Assembly: GCA_001898505.1 (NCBI GenBank)
Contig: MKTZ01000010.1
Location: 290,741 to 354,740 of the forward strand
Direction: 5' to 3'
Origin: Sphingobacteriales bacterium 50-39
GTDB taxonomy: Bacteria > Bacteroidota > Bacteroidia > Chitinophagales > Chitinophagaceae
Length of the DNA stretch: 64,000 nt
Below the pieces are notes generated by a model. That model searched no databases and had not been told where the DNA came from. It was given only the letters and a program-made list of their open reading frames with translations. Positions 36,192 to 44,785 of this stretch are shown in pieces. The position numbers were made by a program, and so were the translations under genes. The stretch's first letter is position 1, and every line of letters starts with the position of its first letter.

Positions 36192-37317
36192 GAGCCAAAG
36201 CTACACCCATCCCGCTCATACGGACGGCGCAGCATATCTGCTTGTCTACAGCCTGAACGATGGGCATTTTTTCACTTCCCATACCCATGATGCCGCTCCA
36301 TCGGTGGTCGATAGTATAGTTGCGACCGGGGAGAATGACTTCTTTCAAAAAGCGCTCCAGCTCATCCTGTATCTGTGTAGTGGTGGTCATTTGTTCCGTC
36401 GCCTCGGCCTCAAATGCCTTATTGCGGGCGCCACCCAGGAGTACACGATTGCCCAGGTTGCGGAAATAATAGAATCCTTCATCATAGTGAAAAGTGCCTT
36501 TAAAGGGCAGCCCCTCGATGGGCGAAGTAACGAGCACCTGTCCTCTGGCCGGGAGGATGTCCAGCTGTGGAAGAAGCTGCCGGGCGAAGGCATTGGTACA
36601 TACCAGGAGCTGGGAGGTGGTAAAGGAAAGAGGGAGATTGGTATGCAGTCGCAAATGGTCGCCCGTCTTTTCGTAGCCCGTTATTTCGATGTTGTTCAGC
36701 ACGGTGACGCCCATGGACTGTACCAGTCGCAGCAGGGCCTGGCATAGGCGACCTGAATGGAGTTGTGCTTCCGGTGTATTCTCGATAAGATGCCGGATAC
36801 CTGTAAATCCAAACTCTGCTATTTTTTGATTGACCATCCGAAAGGTCTTCTGCATCTTTACTGTCTTTTTGAGCAGTTGGTTGAACCTGTCTATCTGGCT
36901 GCGTAGTCTATTTATATCGGGGGTATTTACATCGAGGGCATTTACATCGGCGCCGGGGTCTTCGGCGATGAGCTCATAGCCGCCGTGATGTTCGAAGCCT
37001 ATTTCCTTTTTAGAGAACAGCTTATTGATACGCCGGAGGCCTTTGTATCTCATGGTTACCAGCTCCAGCATTTTGTCCTCTCCCATCTTGTCTGCGTCGG
37101 AGATGAGCTCGGTGAGACTGCCAAAACAAGCAAATCCGGCATTGCGAGTACTGGCGCCCGTGGGGATCAGTCCTCTTTCGAGAATAGTAATGGACAGCTT
37201 AGGTTCCAGTTTTTTCAAGTACCAGGCGCTCCAGAGGCCAACGAAGCCACTCCCGGCGATGATGATGTCGGTGGGGGCAAAAAAGCTTTCCAGCTCCCAT
37301 ACGGATAGATCGTTCAT
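36142..37317 (-). CDS. FAD-dependent oxidoreductase (DAO family)
   Basis: This is a protein of about 391 residues from MNDLSVWELESFF. That start lies nine bases after the modC stop and avoids a long unrelated extension into modC. The FAD-binding Rossmann motif IIIAGSGFVGLWSAWYL is followed by ITILERGLIPTGASTRNAGF, typical of D-amino-acid-oxidase/glycine-oxidase-like flavoenzymes. Near the C-terminus RWSGIMGMGSEKMPIVQ and AVRMSGMGVALAP are family-like. The substrate is probably an amine or amino acid, but is not determined. It is the last gene of the modABC run, and its 3' end overlaps the GH92 gene by 50 bases. Confidence 0.85.
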   Translation of the reverse strand: MNDLSVWELESFFAPTDIIIAGSGFVGLWSAWYLKKLEPKLSITILERGLIPTGASTRNAGFACFGSLTELISDADKMGEDKMLELVTMRYKGLRRINKLFSKKEIGFEHHGGYELIAEDPGADVNALDVNTPDINRLRSQIDRFNQLLKKTVKMQKTFRMVNQKIAEFGFTGIRHLIENTPEAQLHSGRLCQALLRLVQSMGVTVLNNIEITGYEKTGDHLRLHTNLPLSFTTSQLLVCTNAFARQLLPQLDILPARGQVLVTSPIEGLPFKGTFHYDEGFYYFRNLGNRVLLGGARNKAFEAEATEQMTTTTQIQDELERFLKEVILPGRNYTIDHRWSGIMGMGSEKMPIVQAVDKQICCAVRMSGMGVALAPIVGEKVARMMTGKDS

Positions 37318-37325
37318 ACCGAAAA

Positions 37326-38015
37326 TTAAGTTTTTTCCGGGGCGGGCGGGAATATTTTTTCGGGAGGGCCTTGCTGTCTTATGCTTCCTTTGTCCAGCCA
37401 AATGACCGCATCGGCCAGGCGTAGTATCTCCGGCAGATGATGGCTGACCAGCACGGTAGTGAGCTCATAGTGTCTGCGGATCCTCTCGATGTAGTCCTGC
37501 AGGCGATGGCGCATATCATCATCCAGCGCGGAGAGGGGTTCGTCGAGCAGAAGGAGCCTGGGTTTTCGGACGATGGCCCGGGCTAATGCCACTCGTTGTT
37601 GTTGTCCGCCCGAGAGAAAGGTCGGGCGAGTATCCTGAAGCGAGCCCAATTCCATCAATTCTATCAATTCATGCATCAGGCGGGGATCTTCACCTTTTGG
37701 CATGGCATACCGGAGATTGTCGTATACGCTCCAATGAGGGAAGAGACCGAAGTCCTGGAACACAAATCCGATGGATCGGCGCTGGGTCGGGACATTTATT
37801 TTTTGGCGGGCATCGTACCAAACATCCCCATCTACGATGATATGTCCTGAGGATATGGAGGTGAGTCCTGCGAGAATACGTAATATCGTGGTCTTCCCCG
37901 CGCCCGATGGGCCGTATAGAGTAAGGAGCTGACCCTTCTCCACTTCAAATGCGAGATCCATCTGCTGCCGGCCAGCCGTGGTCAAAAGAGTTTTATTTGC
38001 CTGGAATTGTATCAT
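37326..38015 (-). CDS. modC: Molybdate ABC transporter ATP-binding protein, short form
   Basis: A 229-residue ATPase with Walker A GPSGAGKTTIL, signature LSGGQQQRVALARAI, Walker B LLLLDEPLSALD, and the switch histidine in VLVSHH. It is about 120 residues shorter than the classical ModC (about 350), which carries a C-terminal MOP domain, and that domain is absent here. It starts four bases after modB. By gene order it powers molybdate or tungstate uptake with ModA and ModB. Confidence 0.88.
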   Translation of the reverse strand: MIQFQANKTLLTTAGRQQMDLAFEVEKGQLLTLYGPSGAGKTTILRILAGLTSISSGHIIVDGDVWYDARQKINVPTQRRSIGFVFQDFGLFPHWSVYDNLRYAMPKGEDPRLMHELIELMELGSLQDTRPTFLSGGQQQRVALARAIVRKPRLLLLDEPLSALDDDMRHRLQDYIERIRRHYELTTVLVSHHLPEILRLADAVIWLDKGSIRQQGPPEKIFPPAPEKT

Positions 38016-38019
38016 AGGG

Positions 38020-38658
38020 TCATGATAATGGATCGGGCTTGCTGAAATGATGATTGACGAGATGTACTATCAAAAGGACGCTAAAAGAAAATGTAAAGAG
38101 GATGAGTGCGTATGTGCTGGCGGCAGCGTAATTCATAGATTCCAATTCGTCATAAATCGCCAGAGAGGCCAGACGTGTACGTCCCGGGATATTACCTCCT
38201 ATCATCAACACGACCCCAAATTCTCCGATAGTGTGCGCGAAGCTCAGCACGATGCCGGTGAGCAGCGAGGGGCGAATATTGGGCAGCAACACTTTTATCA
38301 ATGTGGTCGATCCCGACTTGCCGAGGGTATAGGATGCTTCTCTCAATGCCGGTGGAAGGCTTTTGAAACCTGAGAGGAGCGGGTTTACCATAAATGGGAG
38401 GGAATAGAACAATGAGGCGATAACCAGTCCGGTGAAGGTGAATACGAGATGTGACGGCGAGAGAGCTATCAGCAGATAGAAACCCAGCACAGTGGGAGGG
38501 AGCACCATGGGAAGGCTGATAAGCGCTTCGATCACGGCCCGCCCACGCCAGCGGCTATAAGCCAGCCAGTAAGCCAGTGGGATGGAGATCACCAGCAGCA
38601 GCACTGTCGTGATAAAAGCCAGCCGGAAGCTCAGCCATAAAGGTTGCCAATCAGTCAT
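38020..38658 (-). CDS. modB: Molybdate ABC transporter permease
   Basis: A 212-residue membrane protein with five to six helices. The cytoplasmic EAA-like loop EASYTLGKSGSTTLIKVLLP is the contact point for the ATPase. The ModB pattern LPMVLPPTVLGFYLLI is also present. Length fits the family. Gene order is modA (12 bases upstream) - modB - modC (four bases downstream), all on the minus strand. Confidence 0.92.
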   Translation of the reverse strand: MTDWQPLWLSFRLAFITTVLLLVISIPLAYWLAYSRWRGRAVIEALISLPMVLPPTVLGFYLLIALSPSHLVFTFTGLVIASLFYSLPFMVNPLLSGFKSLPPALREASYTLGKSGSTTLIKVLLPNIRPSLLTGIVLSFAHTIGEFGVVLMIGGNIPGRTRLASLAIYDELESMNYAAASTYALILFTFSFSVLLIVHLVNHHFSKPDPLS

Positions 38659-38670
38659 ACATTCATTGTC

Positions 38671-39435
38671 TTATTCGTCACCAAATCCAAAGTATTTCAA
38701 TATCTCTTTAGCTCTGGCCGACTCTATAAATGCGGCGAATTTTTTTGCTCCTTCACTTCCCTTCGCATGTTGCAGCAGTACGAAACCCTGCTTCAAAGGT
38801 TGATGTGTTGACGGAGGGATCAGCCAGTATTTTCCTTCTTTTTGCAATGGAGGAGAAAGCGCCAGCGAGAGGGCTATGATGCCGACATCGGCGGCTCCAG
38901 TGCTGGCAAACTGGGCTGTCTGAGAAATATTTTCCCCTATGACCAGCTTTTCCCGCACTTTATCATATAACTGGTAATGTTTCAAACTTTCTTCGGCCCG
39001 TTGCCCGTAGGGAGCATGGGCGGGGTTGGCGATGGCTATGTGGGTGACGGAGGGTAGCAAAAGTGTATTCATTTCTTCTTTGGATGGGTCCAGCTTTTTG
39101 CTCCAGAGGACCAACTGCCCTGTACCATACGATTTGATGGGAGTAAGGGTCTTATGTTGTTGTTCCAGTTTCTGCGGATAACCCAGATCGGCCGAGAAAA
39201 AGATATCAAAGGGAGCGTCATTATTTATCTGTTCGTAAAAATTACCCGAGGAGCCATATACCAATTTTATTGATATGTCATTCGACCCGGCGGAGAAGGC
39301 TTTTACGAGGGAATCCATCGCAAATTTCAGGTCGGCTGCTGCGGCTACGAGCACTTCCTGTGGGGGACGGGGATGAGAGGCGGATAAGAGCGTCAGGCCC
39401 AGACAGCAGTATAAAATTGAGAGGAACCGGCTCAT
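38671..39435 (-). CDS. modA: Molybdate-binding periplasmic protein
   Basis: This 254-residue protein begins with a hydrophobic signal (FLSILYCCLGLTLLSASHP). The mature part shows ModA features: EVLVAAAADLKFAMDSLVKA, VYGSSGNFYEQINN, PFDIFFSADLGYPQKLEQQ and the late GAKKFAAFIESARAKEIL. The CC pair inside the signal could also act as a lipid attachment site. It captures molybdate or tungstate for ModBC. It is the first gene of the leftward operon. No riboswitch-like structure was seen upstream. Confidence 0.9.
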   Translation of the reverse strand: MSRFLSILYCCLGLTLLSASHPRPPQEVLVAAAADLKFAMDSLVKAFSAGSNDISIKLVYGSSGNFYEQINNDAPFDIFFSADLGYPQKLEQQHKTLTPIKSYGTGQLVLWSKKLDPSKEEMNTLLLPSVTHIAIANPAHAPYGQRAEESLKHYQLYDKVREKLVIGENISQTAQFASTGAADVGIIALSLALSPPLQKEGKYWLIPPSTHQPLKQGFVLLQHAKGSEGAKKFAAFIESARAKEILKYFGFGDE

Positions 39436-39735
39436 TTATATCATATTAGATATAAAAATACACTCTTCTCCTGAAAAATATGGAGGCGGGTGTGAACTAA
39501 TCTTTTCTATTGTTGTTCTTGTATGACATTTTATCCGGAGGCATTCCTGACTGACCCTACCGATGGTGGAGCGAAAAAGCCATTTACCCCAATACCAAGC
39601 TATTGCCAATGACCTCATGCAGCGGTTTATACAAAAAAACACTCTAGGGATATTGGCAGGAGAATTGTTTGAATTATATATCGAGACTTAGGAGAATTTT
39701 TATACAACAGAACAGATCTATTACAATTTTACGCT
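39436..39735. other. 300-base divergent intergenic region (modA / nat)
   Basis: The region is AT-rich and separates two divergent genes. A possible 42-codon plus-strand frame lies at 39563-39691 (starting MVERKSHLPQYQAIAND). It has no recognised family and no clear ribosome binding site. It may be a remnant of a regulator or mobile gene, or chance. No confident promoter pair, molybdenum-cofactor riboswitch or repeat was found. Confidence 0.5.
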
Positions 39736-40515
39736 ATGGACATTCGCGCCTATTTAAAACGTATTGATTACGACGGTGTTATTTACACGGATTTACAAAC
39801 CCTTCATTCCCTTCAGCAGCACCATGTTTTCAGTATTCCTTTCGAAACGCTGGACATACACCATCATATCCCCATCATCCTTCAGCTGGACTCGTTGTAT
39901 CAGAAAGTGATACTCGACAGGCGGGGAGGGTACTGTTACGAGCTGAATACTTTATTCCACAGGCTGCTGGCCATAAGCGGATTTGAGGTCCATATGGTCG
40001 CGGGCCGGCTGTTGCATGGTCATGGTTATGGTCGCGAGTTCGAGCATATGGCTCTGATCGTGGAGCTGGAAGGTAAAAAATGGCTGGTGGATGTCGGTTA
40101 TGGTGATTTTTCCCTTCGTCCTTTGGCCATCGAGCCCGGAGCGATCCAAAGCGATGGACGTACTTTCTACCAGATAATAGAGAACATTTCCGTTGACGGT
40201 AAGGAATACCTGGGTGTTGCCAAGTGGAATGACTCAAAGCAAACCTTTAAGATCGAATACATTTTTACACTGACTCCACACGGTCTGCATGAATTTGCAG
40301 AGATGAATCATTTCCATCAGACCTCCCGCGAGTCACATTTTGCCCGGAGCCTGATCTGCAGCCTGCCTACTCCCGAAGGTCGTATCAGCATCATAAACAA
40401 CAGGCTGATCCGTACTTCCAACGGAAATAAGCAGGTGAGGCAGATCGTGGACGAAGACCATAGGGACAAGATATTGGAGAAATATTTCCGTATGGATATG
40501 GTATACCTTGTTTAG
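39736..40515 (+). CDS. nat: Arylamine N-acetyltransferase
   Basis: A 259-residue protein with the NAT signature: RRGGYCYELNTLFHRLL, catalytic C67, then the histidine of EFEHMALIVE and the aspartate of WLVDVGYGDFSLRPL, forming the Cys-His-Asp triad. Length is as usual for bacterial NATs. The family moves an acetyl group from acetyl-CoA to arylamines, hydrazines or related substrates, and some members act in secondary metabolism. There is no biosynthetic neighbour here. The gene stands alone between the divergent modA and the convergent TonB receptor gene. Confidence 0.92.
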   Translation: MDIRAYLKRIDYDGVIYTDLQTLHSLQQHHVFSIPFETLDIHHHIPIILQLDSLYQKVILDRRGGYCYELNTLFHRLLAISGFEVHMVAGRLLHGHGYGREFEHMALIVELEGKKWLVDVGYGDFSLRPLAIEPGAIQSDGRTFYQIIENISVDGKEYLGVAKWNDSKQTFKIEYIFTLTPHGLHEFAEMNHFHQTSRESHFARSLICSLPTPEGRISIINNRLIRTSNGNKQVRQIVDEDHRDKILEKYFRMDMVYLV

Positions 40516-40541
40516 AATGAACGAGGCTGACAGAGGTGCGA

Positions 40542-42926
40542 TTAAAACTCGACCTTGTAGTTCAGTACGGGTATCAGGCCTACCTGATAGATGGTGACCA
40601 CCTTCTTTTTTACGATGTCATATTGCTGATCATACACATTCCTTCTGCCGGTGAGGTTCTGAAGATCCAGGGAGAGGATGGTGGTAAGATGTCGTCTCTC
40701 TTTTTTCAGGCTCAGGCGCAGGTCTGTTCTGAAATAGGCGGGATTGGAGAGCGTGTATGCCTCCTTTTGGTAGTAAATGGTCTGGTTCTGGAGGGTGGAT
40801 TGGACGGCGTCGATGGGTGTTGTCCTGAATCCTCCTGCATAGACGGTCTTGATATTGACCCCAAATATCTTTGACCTGTCGGCACGTTGGGACATTATGA
40901 ACTCCTTCCCGGCCACGAAGTTGATCACGTAATTCCCGTTAAAGCGGGTGTTTCTTTCGATGCCATCGAGAGCTGTATATTTCGATTGATAGAGGGAGGT
41001 ATTCACCATATAATACAGGCGATGGCTAAGGAATTTCTCCAGGCTGAGCTCCATTCCATAATTCTTTCCTTTGCCTTTGTTCACCAGGGGATCCGACACA
41101 TAATCGCTGCTTTCGATATTGAGAGTGGAGAAGGTATTGGTATCGTTGGCATTGACGGGTGAGTTGTAGAGCCGCTGATAATATAGTTCAGCTTTCAGAT
41201 TTAGGTCGGCGCCCAGCCGGTGATTATAGGAAAGAACGTAGTGCTGGGCATGGGTGAGGCCCAGATTGCCGTTAGGACGGTAATATTGGCCTCCTGCTAT
41301 AGTATCCTGAGCGAAGTAGACTCCCAGCGCCTGTATCTGGCTGTGAAGGCCAATGCCCAAGCCAATGCTGTTTTTGTCGTCTATTTCCCATTTTACGGAA
41401 GCCCTGGGTTCGATGGCCCTGGAATGATTGAGCAGCAGCTCGAGGTAGTGAACACCCGCATTGAATAGAAGATGATCTGCGGGGCGGCCCTGCCATTGTG
41501 CAAAAGCTTGTATGGTCTGTGTGTGACCGCTGGCATCCACCTGTCGCAGCAAGGGAGCTTCGGGGGACTTCCTGGCTTCCTGATAATAATTGAAGCCGAT
41601 GAGGTTGACTATATAACCTGCACGGAAGATGTTGCTCGTGCCAAAGCGGTGGTTCAACGTGGAAGTGAGGGTCCATTTGGGAGTCTTGTCATTGGAGGTA
41701 TAGCTTCTGGAATACTGATAGTTATCGTCCATGTAATCCACCGCTATTTTTGAACCGGTATAGGAGACTGCCAGCACCGAACGCAGATTGGTCCTGCTGC
41801 CCAAAAAAATGTTGTGGGTGAGCCCCGTCATGGCCGTTGTGCCGGAGTAGGTCTGGGCATACCGGTCGTTTTCCTCTTTCCATTTGACGGAATCTTTTTT
41901 GGGAGTGCCTTTTGACGAACTGAGCCCTGCGAAGCCGAAAAGGCTGAACTCGCCCCATTTGCGGGTTGGCATATATATGTTGTAAGAAAGATCCTGAAAG
42001 ACGGGTACGCCTGATCCGATGTCCAATCCTATTTTTTTGAGTAACGCCAGCGTGGAATAACGATAATTTACCAGAAATGAGCCTTTATAAAAAGGACTTA
42101 ACGGACCTTCCGCAGAAGCGTCCAGCCCGAGTACACCCGCCTGGAGGGTATATTCTCTTTTTTCATTGTTGCCTTTGCGGAGATGCAGATCGAATACGCC
42201 GCTGAGCGCATCGCCATATTCGGCTGGGAAGGCGCCTGTAAGAAAATCCGAATTGGACAGCAGCTGTGCGCTGAGGATGGATATACCTCCTCCGCTGCTG
42301 GCGGCGGAGCTGAAATGATTGGGGTTGGGGATATCCACACCCTCCATGCGCCATAACAATCCGGTGGGAGAGTTGCCGCGGATAACGATATCGTTATTCC
42401 CATCGAAAGGAGCTATTACACCGGCGAAACTTGTCGCCATACGCAACGGGTCGTTGACTGCGGCGGGGAATTTTTGTGTTTCTTCCACGGTGAAGGCCCT
42501 GGAGCTGACGACGCTCATTTCATTCAAGGGTCTGTTCCTTCTGCTGCCTGCCCGGATCACCACTTCATTTTCCGTATGAGCGGCGGCTTCCAAAGGAATA
42601 TTAAGTACGGACTCCTTACCTGCTTCGACGAGGATATTGTCCAGTACGGATTCTTTAAAACCGATGTGCGAGATACGCAACTGCCGGCGACCGATAGGAA
42701 CATCCCTGAAGTAAAAGTTGCCGTTGCTGTCTGTGATGGTGGATCTTTCTTCGCGGCCGCCCTCGCCGAGCAGGGTGACGGTGGCGCCGGTCAGGGGCCT
42801 GGATAAGATCTGGTCTGTAACGGCGCCCCTTATGCGTTGTGTCAGTCCTTGTGACTGAGATATCCCCGCATGGAGTAATAAGATAAGTATACATAGAAAT
42901 TGTGTTTTGAGATTAGATGGCGTCAT
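40542..42926 (-). CDS. TonB-dependent receptor with carboxypeptidase-like N-terminal domain, no STN
   Basis: The 794-residue outer-membrane protein has a signal peptide (LILLLHAGISQSQG), a carboxypeptidase-regulatory-like domain (~residues 32-115: RIRGAVTDQILSRPLTGATV), a plug (~125-230: IVIRGNSPTGLLWRMEGVDI) and a barrel with a final YQVGLIPVLNYKVEF strand. No STN domain is present, although the gene lies at the end of an ECF sigma/FecR operon; the STN domain is on the preceding gene's product. No SusD gene accompanies it. The imported ligand is unknown. It begins 62 bases after the surface-repeat gene. Confidence 0.9.
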   Translation of the reverse strand: MTPSNLKTQFLCILILLLHAGISQSQGLTQRIRGAVTDQILSRPLTGATVTLLGEGGREERSTITDSNGNFYFRDVPIGRRQLRISHIGFKESVLDNILVEAGKESVLNIPLEAAAHTENEVVIRAGSRRNRPLNEMSVVSSRAFTVEETQKFPAAVNDPLRMATSFAGVIAPFDGNNDIVIRGNSPTGLLWRMEGVDIPNPNHFSSAASSGGGISILSAQLLSNSDFLTGAFPAEYGDALSGVFDLHLRKGNNEKREYTLQAGVLGLDASAEGPLSPFYKGSFLVNYRYSTLALLKKIGLDIGSGVPVFQDLSYNIYMPTRKWGEFSLFGFAGLSSSKGTPKKDSVKWKEENDRYAQTYSGTTAMTGLTHNIFLGSRTNLRSVLAVSYTGSKIAVDYMDDNYQYSRSYTSNDKTPKWTLTSTLNHRFGTSNIFRAGYIVNLIGFNYYQEARKSPEAPLLRQVDASGHTQTIQAFAQWQGRPADHLLFNAGVHYLELLLNHSRAIEPRASVKWEIDDKNSIGLGIGLHSQIQALGVYFAQDTIAGGQYYRPNGNLGLTHAQHYVLSYNHRLGADLNLKAELYYQRLYNSPVNANDTNTFSTLNIESSDYVSDPLVNKGKGKNYGMELSLEKFLSHRLYYMVNTSLYQSKYTALDGIERNTRFNGNYVINFVAGKEFIMSQRADRSKIFGVNIKTVYAGGFRTTPIDAVQSTLQNQTIYYQKEAYTLSNPAYFRTDLRLSLKKERRHLTTILSLDLQNLTGRRNVYDQQYDIVKKKVVTIYQVGLIPVLNYKVEF

Positions 42927-42988
42927 GATCTTCGGTGTTTATCATATAACAACGCATCTGTTATTTACCCCTATGCGGAAAAGTAAGA

Positions 42989-44776
42989 TCAGAGAAAATT
43001 AATACTGGCGCGCCATCCGATCCATCCTGTGACCTTGTCGGAAATACGCCAGCTGCCATAGTTGTCTGCGACGGGCGAGAAGTCATGACCATTGACGGTG
43101 ATCTTCTTATCGAAGGAATAAATAGCGAGGGAAGGACCTCCTGAAAGGGAAAAATATTTTCCGAGACGTACGCGGAGGTCAAGATTGAATTTGCTGATAA
43201 AATTCGTGTATTTATAATTACTCCATCCATCTACTATGAGTTGTTCGTTGGTGAGCTCTGGATTTAGGGATAGTGTTTTATTAAGATGGAAGCGGTGACC
43301 CAGCCCAAATCCATATAGATAGGATTTTCGATCATTGCCGGGGTTGTAGCCTGCCAGAAGGATAGTATATAGCTTATCATTGCCACTCCGGTAGGCGATA
43401 TTTAACGGAGTCACTTCATTCGTGAATAAAGATATTTCATGCATGCCATGTTTGACGATGTTGATCAAACCGATGCCATAGCCTTCGGATGTGTCGGCGA
43501 TATTGATTAGGCCGATTTGTGCACCCTTCAACTTGTGGGTTATATTAATGATACCCGCCACCTGCACGCCATTCATCTGTAGCTTGGCAATGTTGATGAT
43601 CCCCGCGGCCTGCATACCTTCTACGGAATCCGATACCTTATTCATGATGCCTGCGAGCTGGACACCTTTCAATTTGCCTTTGTCGAAATTGCCGATGCCC
43701 GCGGCCTGCAAGCCTCTCACGGAGTCCAGGACGATGTTATGCGAGCCTGCGAGCTGGACGCCTTTCAGTGGGCCTCCTACCACGTTGGCGACACCCACAG
43801 CCTGGAGCCCCTGTACCTTCTTTTTGTCGATGTTGATGACGCCGCCTAATTCCACGCCATCGAGTCCGGCGGTGTAACCGCCTATGATATTCAGGGAAAG
43901 CTTATTGGTTATCTGTGGGCTCAGTATCCCTTGTGTGCCTAAGCCCGGCACGAGGGAGAGCTGAAAGGGTTGCTGTATAAAATATTTACGGAGGTTGATA
44001 CTCTGTATCTTCAATTTCGACGAAAGCAGCAGTTTGCCCAGACCGCTCATTTCCACGCGTATGGGGTCCTGACGCAAATAAACGGGAGCGCCGTCCAGCT
44101 CCACCCGGATGGAGTCGGATGGCAGATAGCCTTCGGGACCGATGGTGACCATTTTTTTGCTGATGGAAGTGGGGCTGACCGTGATGGTGATCTTTTGATT
44201 GACGCCGGGCTCGATCTTTACGGTGGTGTCATCATAGAGCTCTTTACTGACCGTAAGGGCGGCGGGGCTGGACCTGTTTTTCAGCCGTATGGTAAAAAAA
44301 CCGCCCGAGTCGGATAGGGTTGCGATCAGACCCTGTTTGTCATAAACGCTGGCCTGGCTGACGGCCTCGCCTGTATTCTCATCCAGGATGATGCCTTTGA
44401 CCACATATTTTTTATCCTCGGGACCCGTATGCGGGGGAGATGTAATGACAGGTGGGGGCGCCTTGCGTAGAATGATGTAATTGCCGTTGACCTTGTATTC
44501 CAGCCGGCCACGGAAAAGAGTATCCAGGATCTGCCGGATCGTTTTGTGTTCCAGTGTCATCGACACGAGGCTGTCTTTTTTGAAGAGCCCGCTGCTATAA
44601 GAAAAATAGAAATTACCCACTTTGCTGATCGTCTGCAGGACGTCGTCCAATCGCTGTTCGTGCATAGACAGGGCAGGCACTTGCCGGTCCAGTACATCCT
44701 GGGCGCGAAGTGGTGACTGGGCAATGAATAGCGATCCCGCTACCAGTAAGGTGTAGACAAAATGTATATATTTCAT
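42989..44776 (-). CDS. STN-domain protein with LA_2272-like surface repeats
   Basis: A 595-residue exported protein (signal ending SPLRAQD). Residues ~28-105 are an STN domain (EQRLDDVLQTISKVGNFYF ... LEYKVNGNYIILRK), and residues ~123-205 are a carboxypeptidase-like beta domain. Residues ~303-440 are about seven tandem ~20-residue repeats of the GVQLAGIxNI type, resembling the LA_2272 family surface repeat. The last ~150 residues look like outer-membrane strands, ending in an aromatic-hydrophobic strand. There is no plug or TonB receptor barrel of usual length. It lies between fecR (ten bases upstream) and the STN-less receptor. It is inferred to carry the signalling arm for this sigma/FecR pair. 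Confidence 0.7.
   Translation of the reverse strand: MKYIHFVYTLLVAGSLFIAQSPLRAQDVLDRQVPALSMHEQRLDDVLQTISKVGNFYFSYSSGLFKKDSLVSMTLEHKTIRQILDTLFRGRLEYKVNGNYIILRKAPPPVITSPPHTGPEDKKYVVKGIILDENTGEAVSQASVYDKQGLIATLSDSGGFFTIRLKNRSSPAALTVSKELYDDTTVKIEPGVNQKITITVSPTSISKKMVTIGPEGYLPSDSIRVELDGAPVYLRQDPIRVEMSGLGKLLLSSKLKIQSINLRKYFIQQPFQLSLVPGLGTQGILSPQITNKLSLNIIGGYTAGLDGVELGGVINIDKKKVQGLQAVGVANVVGGPLKGVQLAGSHNIVLDSVRGLQAAGIGNFDKGKLKGVQLAGIMNKVSDSVEGMQAAGIINIAKLQMNGVQVAGIINITHKLKGAQIGLINIADTSEGYGIGLINIVKHGMHEISLFTNEVTPLNIAYRSGNDKLYTILLAGYNPGNDRKSYLYGFGLGHRFHLNKTLSLNPELTNEQLIVDGWSNYKYTNFISKFNLDLRVRLGKYFSLSGGPSLAIYSFDKKITVNGHDFSPVADNYGSWRISDKVTGWIGWRASINFL
43457..43870 (-). repeat. Tandem ~20-residue surface repeats inside the STN protein
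   Basis: About seven units with the pattern G-(V/L)-(Q/E)-(L/A/V)-(A/G)-G-(I/V)-x-N-I separated by variable linkers, for example GVELGGVINI, GLQAVGVANV, GVQLAGSHNI and GVQVAGIINI. This regular hydrophobic/asparagine spacing suggests stacked beta strands. Confidence 0.75.
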
Positions 44777-44785
44777 GCTCTTATC

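Noticed and set aside
39436..39735. Molybdenum cofactor riboswitch upstream of modA
   Set aside because: No conserved multi-stem structure could be found by eye, and such riboswitches are not expected in this phylum.
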